A DNA stretch of 28,951 nt from Promethearchaeota archaeon (GTDB lineage: Archaea; Asgardarchaeota; Lokiarchaeia; Sigynarchaeales; SOKP01), in assembly GCA_014730295.1 (NCBI GenBank), contig WJIN01000101.1:1-28951 (forward strand), given 5' to 3'. Within the stretch, counting starts at the first letter, position 1. Every line of letters starts with the position of its first letter. Both the position numbers and the translations under genes were made by a program. Shown piece after piece: positions 8,232 to 17,402 of the stretch. The notes under the pieces were generated by a model. That model had not been told where the DNA came from and did not search any database. It worked only from the letters and a program-made list of their open reading frames with translations.

Positions 8232-8386
8232 TTCTGAAATTTAAAATTAATGATACTTAATATCATTTTGTTTAGCGAAATTCAAAATAATATGATCAAA
8301 AAACACATTTTATATTGATTCATTGTAACTATTTCACCATGATAGCTAAAAGGTATGGATATCTTTTCTATTAGTTCGAAGTATGG

Positions 8387-8704
8387 TCAAGTGAATCTAT
8401 TAGCATCTCTATTTGAATATTTCTTTAAGACTTTCCTCAATTCCTCTTGAAGATTAATTTGATAATGATTTGCAATGCAAATTAAAGCAAAAACAGTATC
8501 CGCCAATTCTTCCCCAATGGAATGGCTTAGATGGTTTTCTTTTCTGGGTTTGTATCCTTCTACATAGTTTATTTCCTTTGAAAGCTCTCCTAATTCTTCT
8601 AATACGGCCGACAACATCGATAAAGGCGGCCAATACCCCCCATGGCTTTTTATCCACGTATCAATTTGTTTCTGCAAATCCACCAAGGAATATTTATCCT
8701 TCAT
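8387..8704 (-). CDS. MazG-like nucleotide pyrophosphohydrolase
   Basis: This 105-residue all-helical protein is the size of a single MazG domain. It has the metal-binding pattern of the all-alpha NTP pyrophosphatases: EELGELSKEIN in the first helix (ExxE) and EELADTVFALICIA in the second (ExxD). Such enzymes hydrolyse (d)NTPs to the monophosphate and pyrophosphate and clear abnormal or excess nucleotides. The N-terminal VDLQKQIDTWIK and GGYWPPLSMLSAVL are also typical of the family. It lies 66 bp downstream of the nrdD stop on the same strand, so a nucleotide-pool link with ribonucleotide reductase is plausible but unproven. Confidence 0.88.
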   Translation of the reverse strand: MKDKYSLVDLQKQIDTWIKSHGGYWPPLSMLSAVLEELGELSKEINYVEGYKPRKENHLSHSIGEELADTVFALICIANHYQINLQEELRKVLKKYSNRDANRFT

Positions 8705-8770
8705 ATCTTAAAGAAAGAGATAGGTTTTATATAATCTATTGTGGGAGAAGGATTATGAGAAAAAATATAT

Positions 8771-11700
8771 TTATGTTATATTTTCCCTTTTCCGACTTTC
8801 CCATTCTGCGCGTTTTCCGTCATTATATCTATTTACTTCGCTATAATATCCTGTTATCCGAGAATAAACTTTCACATCCTCTGAGAGACAACTTGGGCAC
8901 GTCCATTGCCCCCCTCTGAACATCTTTTGGCATTGTGGGCAATAAGTAAAGTCAGTGGTATAAGCGAAATAAGCTGTATTTGTATTTAAACATATATTTT
9001 TCGTGAGTTCCCATAATCCGTTTATATCTGGCTTTTGTTCCCCTAACCAGATATGAGAAATAACTCCTCCACCTACAATTGGATGATAATCCCCTTGTTT
9101 GCGTATGCGTTCATATAAAGGCATCCTCGCATCATACCTGAAATGACTCGAATTTGTATAATATGCAGACTCACCAGAGGACTGAGGGATGGCTTTTTTC
9201 GGGAAATGTTTTAAATCTAATTTTGCAAAGCGTCCAGAACTAGATTCTGCTGGCTGTTCCCATAAGGAATATGAGTATCCATCTCTTTCTGACATGGTAT
9301 TACATTTAGCAACCATATAATTAAGGATCTCTTTTCCTAGCTCATATGCATTCTCATCCTCGTGTAATTCCATATTAGTAAGACTTTTTACTGCTTCATT
9401 TAATCCGGTAAAACCAATAGAGAGATTCTGGTCCTCGATCTTAAAGATAGGTTTTCCGTCTATAGTACCGCTACACAAAGGAAGGTGCCCTGTTTCAAGC
9501 CGCTTTTCCATAAGACGCCATTTCTTGATGAGTATTCTGGAACAAAGTTCCATCTTTTCATCTAATATCTCAAAATATTGATCCTCATCATCTGCCAAAT
9601 ACGCATACCGCGGAAGATTCAAACTTACGCTCTGAAGAGAACCAATCGTGACATAATCCTCCCAAATACCTCCCTTATTTCGCTTTTCAGGATCTAAGAC
9701 GCATTTACTAACAATTTCATCCCCTCTCAAAAATTTCCGGCAACATTGGCTATGGATTTCATCTGGCATCCAATCTGGACACATATTTAAAAAATAGGGT
9801 GTGCCCATTTCAATCGCTTCCTTCATTACTTTCAGATAGGAAGGTTCAAATTCTTTTAACCATTCTTTTTTCACTTTAACTTCGTGTTTTGGAAAGGCAA
9901 ATAGCTTTCCATTATGATCGCCATCAATATAGACATCTGTAAGCGCGTCGAACAATTTTAAACATTCTTCTTTATAATCTCCATATGAACCAACGATCTT
10001 TCCTTTCGGCCCAATAGCAGGAATTTCTGTTAATCCGTTCGGGACTGTAGGTGTACATGAAATTGAAGTAAAAGGAACTTGTCCGCCCCGAGCTGCAAAT
10101 ATTTGGTTAGTTTCAAATATTAAACATTGCATAGATTGTTCGATTTCTCTATCACTTAGCCCTCTGACATATGGCGCCAAGAAGGTGGTAACATAGTCAT
10201 AACCTTGCCCTCCAGAATTATGAGCTATAACCAAACCTTTCCCCGCCACAAAATTTTCAACTTTCCTACCTTCTGGTTTGACTTCAAAATCATAAGCGAA
10301 TTTTTCTTTGGGTAGTTCCTTAATCTCTTTAATTTTTAAAAGGGTTAAATCACTGTTTAAAAATCTTGTTAATTTTAATTTATAGGAATCATCTGAGCAC
10401 TTTTCAAGAATTTTATGTAGTTTATATCTACCTATTCTCTCTTTTTTATTAATATATCTGCGTTCTTTATCATTTAAATCTAAATTTTCACCATAGTAGT
10501 TTTTTAAACCACTATGATTTGTAGGAATTGTTAATGGAAGAGGAGATTGTCTATATTGGGGATCTTCGGATTTCCATCTAATATTTGATTGATTGAAATT
10601 ATGAAGAAAATCATCTAAAAATTTTTTACCATAAATTGATAATCTATTGATTTTTTTTCCATATTTTATGGATGGAACAATTCCAAGTTTTAATAATAGA
10701 AAATTAAGGCCTTGAATCAAATTATTGCTTGTAGATTTACATGTAATCTCATTTCTAATGCGTCTTTTATGCTCATTAGAGTTTCTACAGTGTCCATCAC
10801 CTAAAAAATAACCACGTAGAAATGATCGAATATATTTTTCCTTCAGACCATAAATAAAAGAAGGAATTTTTTTACTTTTAGCTGATTTACCGCATAGAAA
10901 TAAATCTTGAAATAATTCTCTAAAAAGATCACTCTCAATTGATAATTGGTTAACAGAATCGTGAGGATGCCTATCTTTAAGAGAAATCCCAAAAACTGAG
11001 TTAAACCTTTCTTTTAATTCTTCTATTAATTTTTCTTCATGAATTCCCAAAGTAAAACTAAATTTCTTGTCGCATCCTGAACCTTCTGCTATAAATATCC
11101 CAAGTATAAAAAGGAAATCTTTAGTTATTGGAATAGTAGCTGGGATTGTATATGGACTTCTAGCTATTCCTAAAAGCAATTTATGGCGCATTTTTTTTGG
11201 AAAATTCAAAAAATTAAACTTTTCAAGGGGGATTGAATCATTACGAATATGTTCATTAGCCCATTTATCGATTTCTTTTAATTTAACCTTATCTTCTTGG
11301 TTAAGATACTTCTTAATTGACTTAACATACCAACGTGAGGGATTCTTTGAATTTTTATTAATTAAATCTATAATATCAATCTCATCACAATTCTTATTGT
11401 AATTCAGTTTTCTTGGAACAACTATATAATCACCAACTTTTAATTCACCACCCCTTACTGGAATTATGTCACTGTTTTTAATGGTGAATACACTATGATG
11501 TCTAGTTACAGTTATTTCTCTTCCATATTCTAATTTTAGCTTGAGAAAAGGTTCCCAACATTGATGTTTATGAACTTGAGAGATCTTTTGCCTTTCCATA
11601 TTTAAAGTTTGAGGATTAAATGAGAATGTATATATCTCGCTTAATTCTTTTGTATTTTCTTCTACAACTTCACCAATTTTTCTCCACTTTAAAATTCCAT

Positions 11701-12406
11701 CCTCTTCAATTAGTACATCTTCCCAATAGGGTAAACTAAATTCCCCTTGTATGATCCCTAACCACTTGGCTAAATGTGTAACAGCTACTCTCAGGCTTCC
11801 CGCCGCCCCACTACGACTGCAATGCGGCCAATTGCTTACGGGCGGGAGCCCATTTTCCAAGATCATACGGGCATCCCAAGCTTGACAGAACGGACGAAGG
11901 TCAAAATAACGAAGCATGTGGACGTGGATATCTCCATATAGATGAGCGTGAGCTTCTTCAGAATTAAGGATCCGTAATAGCGCATATTCCTCGGAGATAC
12001 GATTTGCAGCCCAATGATGAATACTTTCGGGATTCATATCTTGATTCGCATTTTCGTTCACCCCAAAGTTTAAGATCGCCTCATAATCCATCAAAGGCAT
12101 TCCAATTCTTGTATATAATTTCCGCTCTTCTTCATAATGTTGTTCAGAAAGTACAGAACAGACAATTTCTCGAATATGGGGTCCAGATAAAAATTTTATT
12201 CCCGAAGAGATAATTCGTCGGACGACTATTTCCGTTATCTTATCGGCAGAATTTTTATCTAAATGTGTTTCTTTGATGATACTCTGATATATTTTTGAAG
12301 GATCAAATTCTACCCAATCACCTTCAGTTCTAAATACCCTTGGGAGAAGTTTTTTCAAAAAATCATGCTTTTCGTCATTCTCATAATAATCTTGGTTCAT
12401 AGCCAT
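8771..12406 (-). CDS. nrdD: Anaerobic ribonucleotide reductase NrdD with intein
   Basis: The 1211-residue precursor becomes about 704 residues after removal of the intein. The class III enzyme reduces ribonucleoside triphosphates to deoxy forms with a glycyl radical. It has an N-terminal ATP-cone (about 22-105, with FDPSKIYQSIIKET), then the catalytic barrel in two exteins (LRVAVTHLAKWLG, then SGGQGYDYVTTFLAPYVRG, QCLIFETNQIFAARGGQ and so on). The C-terminal zinc site is C1156/C1159 and C1170/C1173, and the radical motif RITGY has Gly1186 in precursor numbering. Activation needs the radical-SAM protein NrdG, which is not in the window. The start at 12406 is supported by GAGGT 7 nt upstream. 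A long AT-rich leader region separates it from the divergent cupin gene. Confidence 0.96.
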   Translation of the reverse strand: MAMNQDYYENDEKHDFLKKLLPRVFRTEGDWVEFDPSKIYQSIIKETHLDKNSADKITEIVVRRIISSGIKFLSGPHIREIVCSVLSEQHYEEERKLYTRIGMPLMDYEAILNFGVNENANQDMNPESIHHWAANRISEEYALLRILNSEEAHAHLYGDIHVHMLRYFDLRPFCQAWDARMILENGLPPVSNWPHCSRSGAAGSLRVAVTHLAKWLGIIQGEFSLPYWEDVLIEEDGILKWRKIGEVVEENTKELSEIYTFSFNPQTLNMERQKISQVHKHQCWEPFLKLKLEYGREITVTRHHSVFTIKNSDIIPVRGGELKVGDYIVVPRKLNYNKNCDEIDIIDLINKNSKNPSRWYVKSIKKYLNQEDKVKLKEIDKWANEHIRNDSIPLEKFNFLNFPKKMRHKLLLGIARSPYTIPATIPITKDFLFILGIFIAEGSGCDKKFSFTLGIHEEKLIEELKERFNSVFGISLKDRHPHDSVNQLSIESDLFRELFQDLFLCGKSAKSKKIPSFIYGLKEKYIRSFLRGYFLGDGHCRNSNEHKRRIRNEITCKSTSNNLIQGLNFLLLKLGIVPSIKYGKKINRLSIYGKKFLDDFLHNFNQSNIRWKSEDPQYRQSPLPLTIPTNHSGLKNYYGENLDLNDKERRYINKKERIGRYKLHKILEKCSDDSYKLKLTRFLNSDLTLLKIKEIKELPKEKFAYDFEVKPEGRKVENFVAGKGLVIAHNSGGQGYDYVTTFLAPYVRGLSDREIEQSMQCLIFETNQIFAARGGQVPFTSISCTPTVPNGLTEIPAIGPKGKIVGSYGDYKEECLKLFDALTDVYIDGDHNGKLFAFPKHEVKVKKEWLKEFEPSYLKVMKEAIEMGTPYFLNMCPDWMPDEIHSQCCRKFLRGDEIVSKCVLDPEKRNKGGIWEDYVTIGSLQSVSLNLPRYAYLADDEDQYFEILDEKMELCSRILIKKWRLMEKRLETGHLPLCSGTIDGKPIFKIEDQNLSIGFTGLNEAVKSLTNMELHEDENAYELGKEILNYMVAKCNTMSERDGYSYSLWEQPAESSSGRFAKLDLKHFPKKAIPQSSGESAYYTNSSHFRYDARMPLYERIRKQGDYHPIVGGGVISHIWLGEQKPDINGLWELTKNICLNTNTAYFAYTTDFTYCPQCQKMFRGGQWTCPSCLSEDVKVYSRITGYYSEVNRYNDGKRAEWESRKRENIT
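10217..11737 (-). mobile_element. Intein with LAGLIDADG homing endonuclease in NrdD
   Basis: This element is precursor residues 224-730 (507 aa). The first residue is Ser224 (SLPYWEDVLIEE, block A). Block B has ITVTRHHSVFT. Two LAGLIDADG-type helices are seen, LGIFIAEGSG and FLRGYFLGDGH. Block F is FAYDFEVKPEGRKVENFVAG, and block G ends GLVIAHN with Ser as the first C-extein residue. Splicing joins IIQGEF to SGGQGYDY and restores a normal NrdD. Serine rather than cysteine acts at both splice junctions. Splicing and endonuclease residues look intact, so it may still be mobile. The segment is visibly more AT-rich than its host gene, as expected for a horizontally spreading element. Confidence 0.93.
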
Positions 12407-12787
12407 TTCTAATACCTCAATTGACTTTTATTTTTTCCAATTGTTTTTTCTTCCCTAAATATCAATATAGTTTTGTCGGGACACATTACGGGCTTATTAG
12501 ATTTATTGCACCATTAATATTATTAAAATGTGATACACACCAATATAAAAAATTGTTCTTTTTACAATTTAAACTATTATATTAACGAATTAATTGGGTT
12601 TCCATGATTAATCTGTGATTTCCTCAACTTTATGCAGAACCTCTTCTCTTTTATTTCCGTTATTTTGTTTTTATCCTAAAAATGTCGTTGATAGAGGGAA
12701 TTTTTATAAAATTTTTTTATTCATATAGTATGTTTATATTTAAATAAAAAATGAGTGTCCTAATTTATTAAAAAGGTTAAATTTAAA
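12398..12787. promoter_or_regulatory. Divergent nrdD / cupin intergenic region
   Basis: About 380 bp, very AT-rich, lies between the divergent nrdD and cupin genes, and I see no ORF or RNA gene in it. On the minus strand GAGGT sits 7 nt before the nrdD ATG, and a TATA-like TATATTGATATTTA lies about 50-65 bp upstream. On the plus strand TTTATATTTAAATA (12733-12746) is the probable TATA box of the cupin gene. The length leaves room for regulator sites, but no clear inverted repeat stood out. Confidence 0.5.
12771..12778 (+). promoter_or_regulatory. Ribosome-binding site of the cupin gene
   Basis: AAAAGGTT lies 9 nt before the ATG at 12788 and fixes that start. It shares the AAAGGTT core with the GTPase and rpoB leaders. 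Confidence 0.5.
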
Positions 12788-13117
12788 ATGCCACAAAATC
12801 CAACCAATAAAGATGATATCGAGCCAATAGAAGCTTTAGACGGGATATATAGAAAAACCTTGGTATATAATGAGAATGTTATGCTTTGCTTATTTTTTTT
12901 AGAGAAAAATGCGAATATCCCACTTCATAACCACGAAGCTCATCAAATTGGGTATATTTTAAAGGGAAAGATTAAATTCCTATTGGAAGATGGAAGTTTT
13001 CTCGTCGAAACCGGAGATAGTTATGTGTTTGATTCTATGGAAAAACATGGTGCGGAAATAATAGAAGATAGTGAAGTAATAGAAGTTTTTTCTCCTGCAC
13101 GCGATGATTATAAATAG
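12788..13117 (+). CDS. Small cupin-domain protein
   Basis: This 109-residue protein is a single conserved-barrel cupin_2 domain. The metal-site pattern PLHNHEAHQIGYILKG gives H47 and H49 plus Q53 (or H52) where an acidic or Gln ligand is usual. A second motif, GDSYVFDSMEKHGAE, gives H87. The C-terminal FSPARDDY resembles the FSPPREDY ending of KdgF-like cupins, which act on uronate derivatives. That resemblance is not enough to assign a substrate. It is a single-gene transcription unit with its own TATA box and ribosome-binding site, divergent from nrdD and convergent on a small membrane-protein gene. Confidence 0.87.
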   Translation: MPQNPTNKDDIEPIEALDGIYRKTLVYNENVMLCLFFLEKNANIPLHNHEAHQIGYILKGKIKFLLEDGSFLVETGDSYVFDSMEKHGAEIIEDSEVIEVFSPARDDYK

Positions 13118-13169
13118 ATTTTAAATCCAATTGGGAAATAAGAGCAAATGGTAAGACACAGATCTCATT

Positions 13170-13529
13170 TTACCATTGATACGCCGCTAATGTGAAGATT
13201 GCAAACATGCAGAAGAGAAATTCGGCAATCAACCAATCAGTAAACAATTTTTTCTTTTTATCTCGATTTTTTTTAACATTTGCTGCCAATCCAAATGAGA
13301 ATGCTGATGATGTAGCCGTAAACACAATAAAGGAAAATGTCAGTACATTCTCTTCAAAATCTAAAAAGGGAATGTCAATTATATAATCTAATACGACCCA
13401 TGAAAAAAGAAACCCAATCAATGCAAATAGGAAAATCCACCCTGAATACTGGATTGCCTTTTCGAATTTAATATCCTCTTCCAGTCCTGCCTTTGATTTC
13501 CTAACTTTTTTCTTTTTTATCTTTGACAT
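13170..13529 (-). CDS. Small membrane protein, three predicted helices
   Basis: This 119-residue protein starts with a strongly basic segment (MSKIKKKKVRKSK), then has hydrophobic helices at about 30-51, 62-84 and 98-117. A basic loop (KKNRDKKKK) lies between helices 2 and 3. The positive charges suggest the N-terminus and this loop face the cytoplasm. The family is not recognised and no function is assigned. It is last in a minus-strand series PAN, PUA protein, NAC, membrane protein with gaps of 80-116 bp, which may be one operon or separate units. Confidence 0.65.
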   Translation of the reverse strand: MSKIKKKKVRKSKAGLEEDIKFEKAIQYSGWIFLFALIGFLFSWVVLDYIIDIPFLDFEENVLTFSFIVFTATSSAFSFGLAANVKKNRDKKKKLFTDWLIAEFLFCMFAIFTLAAYQW

Positions 13530-13609
13530 ATAAATCCAATGTATAATTATTGAAGATGAGAATCTTTGATGATTCTTAATGTTTTTTAAATAAGTGATAT
13601 TGAAGGAAT

Positions 13610-14104
13610 TTATCTATTTTTCAGAAGTACGATTGCTTTTGCGATGTCTCCCTCGCATTCTCGTAATACCGCCTCTGCCTCTTCTTTTGGCACATTAGCT
13701 TGCGCGGCTACTAGCATAATATCATTTTGGGTAATCGTCGGGCGGGCTTCCTCTTCGATGCTTTCCTCCTCAGCTCCTTCTTCTTCTATATCTCCTTCTG
13801 TTATATAATCCTCTCCAATTTCTATCTCTCCCGGTTCACGTTCTTCTGCCTGACCTATAACTTGATATATTTCTTGACCCATCTGATTTAATTTCATTAC
13901 TTCCGGTTGATTGATAATTATTGTCTTATCTGTACCCTCAATTATGACTCTTGTTGCATCTATTTGATCCATATCGATTCCTTGTTGCTGCATTCTTCGT
14001 CGCATAGATCTGGAACTATATTGCGATCCTGGTCGTTTTTTTACTTTTGTAGGCCTTTTTGGCTTACTTTTTTCTTTCTTTTGTATTTCTTTTGGTAATT
14101 TCAT
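13610..14104 (-). CDS. nac: Archaeal nascent polypeptide-associated complex protein
   Basis: This is a 164-residue homologue of alpha-NAC, the ribosome-associated chaperone that shields emerging polypeptides. In archaea it acts as a homodimer. The NAC domain (about 34-88) contains RRRMQQQGIDMDQID, TRVIIEGTDKTIIIN and MGQEIYQVIG. The UBA domain (about 123-163) has PKEEAEAVLRECEGDIAKAI. It is longer than the roughly 110-120 residues usual in archaea, because it has a basic N-terminal tail (residues 5-33, KKEKSKPKRPTKVKKRP) and an acidic linker (about 87-121, many E). A basic tail would suit ribosome contact. It follows the PUA-protein gene by 91 bp. Confidence 0.93.
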   Translation of the reverse strand: MKLPKEIQKKEKSKPKRPTKVKKRPGSQYSSRSMRRRMQQQGIDMDQIDATRVIIEGTDKTIIINQPEVMKLNQMGQEIYQVIGQAEEREPGEIEIGEDYITEGDIEEEGAEEESIEEEARPTITQNDIMLVAAQANVPKEEAEAVLRECEGDIAKAIVLLKNR

Positions 14105-14195
14105 AGTAAATCATCATTTTGGTTCCTATTCTTATATTAATATAATATAGCGAAATTTTTAATTTTTTGACTTTTTTCATTAAACCCGAATTTGT

Positions 14196-14675
14196 TTACT
14201 TTTGTCCCTTTCTTATATCAACCCCTACACCGCGAGTGAATTCTTTAATGTAAGGAACGGGAATGGAAACTCTTCCAATGGCTAATATCTCTTGTTCTTG
14301 ATTTACGACTATAATCTCATCATTTGGTCTAAGAGACTCATCTATATCTACTATATGTTTGCAAAATACATTCCTACCCTTTCTAATAAATTCTGAAATC
14401 TCTGTAAGAACAACAGCTCTTAATTTCGGACTTTTTGTGTTACTAATAATCATATCACTAGCCAAAAATGCTAAGGTGAATAAACCATTTGTTGGTTTTA
14501 ATGTTAGTAGCAATTCCTCCCCACGATATATATATCTGATCTTTCCGGTATTTTTCGAACGTTTGATCCTAACTTCATCAAGATCTCTAAATAAGATATC
14601 GGTAATTTCAGGACCAAATTGATAATCTGAGATTGCCTTTAGCTTTCTGATTGCTAAAATCCGTTCTATTTCCAT
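14196..14675 (-). CDS. PUA-domain RNA-binding protein
   Basis: In this 159-residue protein, the N-terminal half (RIKRSKNTGKIRYIYRGEELLLTLKPTNGLFTLA) matches the small domain that precedes PUA in archaeosine tRNA-guanine transglycosylases. The second half is a PUA domain (LRAVVLTEISEFIRKGRNVFCKHIVDIDESLRPNDEIIVVN, ending in GRVSIPVPYIKEFTRGVGVDIRKG). It has no catalytic domain, so it is likely a stand-alone RNA-binding factor for tRNA or rRNA maturation. It sits between pan (116 bp upstream) and nac (91 bp downstream) on the same strand. Proximity to NAC fits a translation-related role, but the exact target is unknown. Confidence 0.87.
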   Translation of the reverse strand: MEIERILAIRKLKAISDYQFGPEITDILFRDLDEVRIKRSKNTGKIRYIYRGEELLLTLKPTNGLFTLAFLASDMIISNTKSPKLRAVVLTEISEFIRKGRNVFCKHIVDIDESLRPNDEIIVVNQEQEILAIGRVSIPVPYIKEFTRGVGVDIRKGQK

Positions 14676-14791
14676 AGTATATATATTGAATTTTTACCAA
14701 AAAGTAATGATAAATCAAAAGATAAGATCAAATAAGAGTATATACAATAAAAATCTAATAAAAAAAGAGAGTAAAAACATTCTCAGATAAT

Positions 14792-16003
14792 TTACGAATA
14801 GATTCGCGATTCAACACATTTATTTTTATTCTTATTGAGAACTTTTGAGATCGCGTTAAGGAAATCCTCTTCGGTAATGTTTTCGGAATCTCTTCGAATT
14901 GCGAACATCCCTGCCTCTGTACATATGGCTTTAATATCTGCTCCCGTTGCGCCCTCCGTGATTTTTACGAATCGATTAAAATTAACACTATCCTTAATAT
15001 TTAGATCTCTTGAGTGAATTTTGAATATTGCCTCTCTAGCTTCATCTTTAGGAATGGGGAACTCAATCATTCTGTCAAACCGACCTGGGCGTAATAGTGC
15101 TGGATCCAAAATATCAACTCTATTAGTTGCTCCAATGATTTTTACATCTCCGCGAGCTTCAAATCCATCTAATTCGCTCAATAATTGCATTAATGTTCTT
15201 TGAACTTCACGATCTCCAGATGTTGCGATCTTAAGTCTTTGAGATCCAATAGCATCCAACTCATCAATAAATAAGATACTTGGAGCATTTTGCTTGGCTA
15301 AACTAAACACTTCCCTCACTAATCTAGCCCCTTCACCAATGAACTTTTGCACTAATTCTGACCCAATAATTCTAATGAATGATGCTTCGGTTTCATGAGC
15401 AACTGCTTTGGCCATTAAAGTTTTTCCCGTTCCAGGTGGCCCGTGCAATAGAACTCCTTTTGGGGGTTCTATTCCCACCTTTTTAAACAATTCTGGTTTT
15501 GTTAGCGGTAATTCTACCGTTTCCCTTACTTCTAATAATTGCTCTTCCAATCCGCCAATATCGTTATATGATACATCTGGGATCGAATCGATGACTTCCA
15601 TTCCTTTTACAAACGGATCTAATTTTGTTGGCAATACTTCCATAATTGCGAAGGTTCTCTGGTTCAAAGCAACACGCATCCCAGGGCTTATTTTTTCATT
15701 TTTAACCTTTCTCGAAGCATTAACGACGAAACTCGGACCCGTTGAGCTTTTTACAATCGCTCGTCCCTTACTCTCGTCTAACACATCAATAACACTAGCA
15801 GATACTAGTGGAGGTTCTCTTAATCGGTCTATTTCATTACGTAGGCTATGTAATTCCTGTTCCAAACGTAGTCTCTCCGCATCTAACAATTGTTTCTCCG
15901 TTTCCAAATTTCTCAATCGCTTTTCTAAATGTCGAGTGTAGGTGATTAAATACTCCCCATCTTTCGCTTCCTTTTCTTTTTTCTTATCTTTAGTCGTTGG
16001 CAA
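14792..16003 (-). CDS. pan: Proteasome-activating nucleotidase PAN
   Basis: This 403-residue AAA ATPase unfolds substrates and feeds them to the 20S proteasome as a hexamer. An N-terminal coiled coil (about 22-62) is followed by the OB domain (about 66-125). The AAA module has Walker A GPPGTGKT (188-195), Walker B ILFIDELD (243-250), GATNR sensor 1 and the arginine-finger region LLRPGRFDR. The last three residues, IYS, fit the HbYX motif that docks in and opens the 20S gate. The start is TTG; no ATG precedes it in frame, and an AT-rich TATA-like element about 24 bp upstream suggests a leaderless message. It is divergent from MBF1, an arrangement also seen in other archaea. No proteasome subunit gene is in the window. 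Confidence 0.96.
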   Translation of the reverse strand: MPTTKDKKKEKEAKDGEYLITYTRHLEKRLRNLETEKQLLDAERLRLEQELHSLRNEIDRLREPPLVSASVIDVLDESKGRAIVKSSTGPSFVVNASRKVKNEKISPGMRVALNQRTFAIMEVLPTKLDPFVKGMEVIDSIPDVSYNDIGGLEEQLLEVRETVELPLTKPELFKKVGIEPPKGVLLHGPPGTGKTLMAKAVAHETEASFIRIIGSELVQKFIGEGARLVREVFSLAKQNAPSILFIDELDAIGSQRLKIATSGDREVQRTLMQLLSELDGFEARGDVKIIGATNRVDILDPALLRPGRFDRMIEFPIPKDEAREAIFKIHSRDLNIKDSVNFNRFVKITEGATGADIKAICTEAGMFAIRRDSENITEEDFLNAISKVLNKNKNKCVESRIYS

Positions 16004-16254
16004 GAAGATTTTCCCTTTTACAATATATTTTATCTAATTTAAGTTCATCTAACCTTTATTTTATTAAAGATGATCTACAAATATAAATTTATATTTGTTA
16101 AACTCTCGTTATTTTAATATTGTTGTGGGAAAATAAAAAGGTTTGATTTTATATTTTATAATGGTTTAAATGGTATAACCAAAAATTATTAAGATTAAAA
16201 TCTATTTATTCTAATTGCATTTAATTTCAAATTAGTGACTAAAACAAATTTCAA

Positions 16255-16788
16255 ATGCCAAAATCTCAGAATGAAGAATGTCCTATATGTGGTGGAGTCA
16301 TATGGGGTGGTGGTCAAAAAGTCCTGATAGAAGGCGCAAAAATACGAGTTTGCGAAAGTTGCGCTCAACATGGGAAAAAAATAATACCCACAAGATCACG
16401 AAAAACTTATCATAAACGTCCCACCTCCTCAAGGAAGAAATCATCTTCCTCAAGTTCACGTAAAAGTTCACGCTCATATTTAGAGCCAGAACTTATAGTG
16501 GTAGATGAATATGCAAAACGAATTCGTGAGGCTAGAGAAAAAAGAAATCTCACTCAAGAACAATTTGCCCAGCGTATCCACGAGAAAGAATCATTAATTC
16601 GCAGGTTTGAGGCTGGTAAGAATAAACCTACCATTGAATTGGCTAAAAAACTGGAAAAGGAATATAATATTAAATTATTGGAAGAATCTGATATTACACA
16701 AGTAAATACCAATGATTATATCAAAAAGAAACGTGGTGGAACATCCTTAGGAGATATTGCATTTATCAAAAAGAAGAAAAAAGACTGA
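16255..16788 (+). CDS. mbf1: Archaeal multiprotein bridging factor 1 (MBF1)
   Basis: This 177-residue protein has an N-terminal zinc ribbon (C9/C12 CPIC and C33/C36 CESC), then a Ser/Arg/Lys-rich linker (about 45-75). A Cro/CI-type helix-turn-helix follows (about 83-140, REKRNLTQEQFAQRIHEKESLIRRFEAGKNKPT). This is the archaeal MBF1 layout. In archaea MBF1 associates with ribosomal subunits and is linked to translation. In eukaryotes it bridges activators and TBP. It is divergent from pan (251 bp apart) and convergent with tfe (16 bp between stops). Confidence 0.93.
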   Translation: MPKSQNEECPICGGVIWGGGQKVLIEGAKIRVCESCAQHGKKIIPTRSRKTYHKRPTSSRKKSSSSSSRKSSRSYLEPELIVVDEYAKRIREAREKRNLTQEQFAQRIHEKESLIRRFEAGKNKPTIELAKKLEKEYNIKLLEESDITQVNTNDYIKKKRGGTSLGDIAFIKKKKKD

Positions 16789-16804
16789 TTTTCTTCAACT
16801 ATTC

Positions 16805-17380
16805 TTACTCTTCAATAGAGAAGGATATTTTTTTATTGGAAATAATTCGTTCTTTTAAAAAATTCTTAGTCTCTTGATTATCTAAAGCCTTTAATTCACC
16901 ACCGCACTCCGGACATCTGAAATTTAGTTCGAATGCTTCCTCGAAAGTGTACTTTATTTGATTCTCCTCGCAATCTTCACATTCAAAGAAATAATTCTTT
17001 TCTTCATATTCTAATCTATCGCGCAATTTTTGTTGAAGTAAATTCTTTTTCTCTAATAATAGCTCTTCTAGTAAGTCAAACTCATGCCACCAGTAATAGA
17101 TGAACCATCCCGTGGATTTATCTCGTATACGCCGAAACTGCGCTAATTTTTCGGAATATAATTTATACAAGGTTTTCCGAACCGTGTTAAGCTTCAAAAT
17201 CTCCTCATCTTCAGGCTCAAAATCTTTTTTACCCTTAATTCTGTCTTTAATATTTTCTGTGATATCTTCATCAGTGATATCTTCCTCTTCTGAGGCGATT
17301 AGCTCTTTACCAACCTCTATAGCGATATCTCCACCTACAATATATAAGAAAGACTGCAATAACGGATTTAATTCTGTAAT
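16805..17380 (-). CDS. tfe: Transcription factor E, alpha subunit (TFE)
   Basis: This is the archaeal homologue of the TFIIE alpha N-terminal half, which aids promoter opening and the TBP-TFB-RNA polymerase complex. It has a winged-helix domain (first ~100 residues, containing RRIRDKSTGWFIYYWW), a coiled linker (LLLEKKNLLQQKLRDRLEYEE), and a zinc ribbon with C-x2-C pairs (CEDC and CPEC). The first conventional start is TTG at 17359, but it would cut into helix 1. The frame is open 12 codons further to a TAG, and NPLLQSFLYIVGG matches the start of TFE homologues. An ATT at 17380, preceded by GAGGGA with a 7-nt gap and a TATA-like element about 31 bp upstream, is my preferred start (191 aa). 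Confidence 0.9.
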   Translation of the reverse strand: MTELNPLLQSFLYIVGGDIAIEVGKELIASEEEDITDEDITENIKDRIKGKKDFEPEDEEILKLNTVRKTLYKLYSEKLAQFRRIRDKSTGWFIYYWWHEFDLLEELLLEKKNLLQQKLRDRLEYEEKNYFFECEDCEENQIKYTFEEAFELNFRCPECGGELKALDNQETKNFLKERIISNKKISFSIEE

Positions 17381-17402
17381 ATCTGATTCCCTCTGCTAAT
17401 TT

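Noticed and set aside
8470..8919. Plus-strand frame across the MazG and nrdD 3' ends
   Set aside because: Both opposite-strand genes carry conserved motifs, while this frame has none.
15408..15941. Plus-strand frame of 177 codons
   Set aside because: It is the shadow of the pan gene, opposite the Walker A and OB-domain region.
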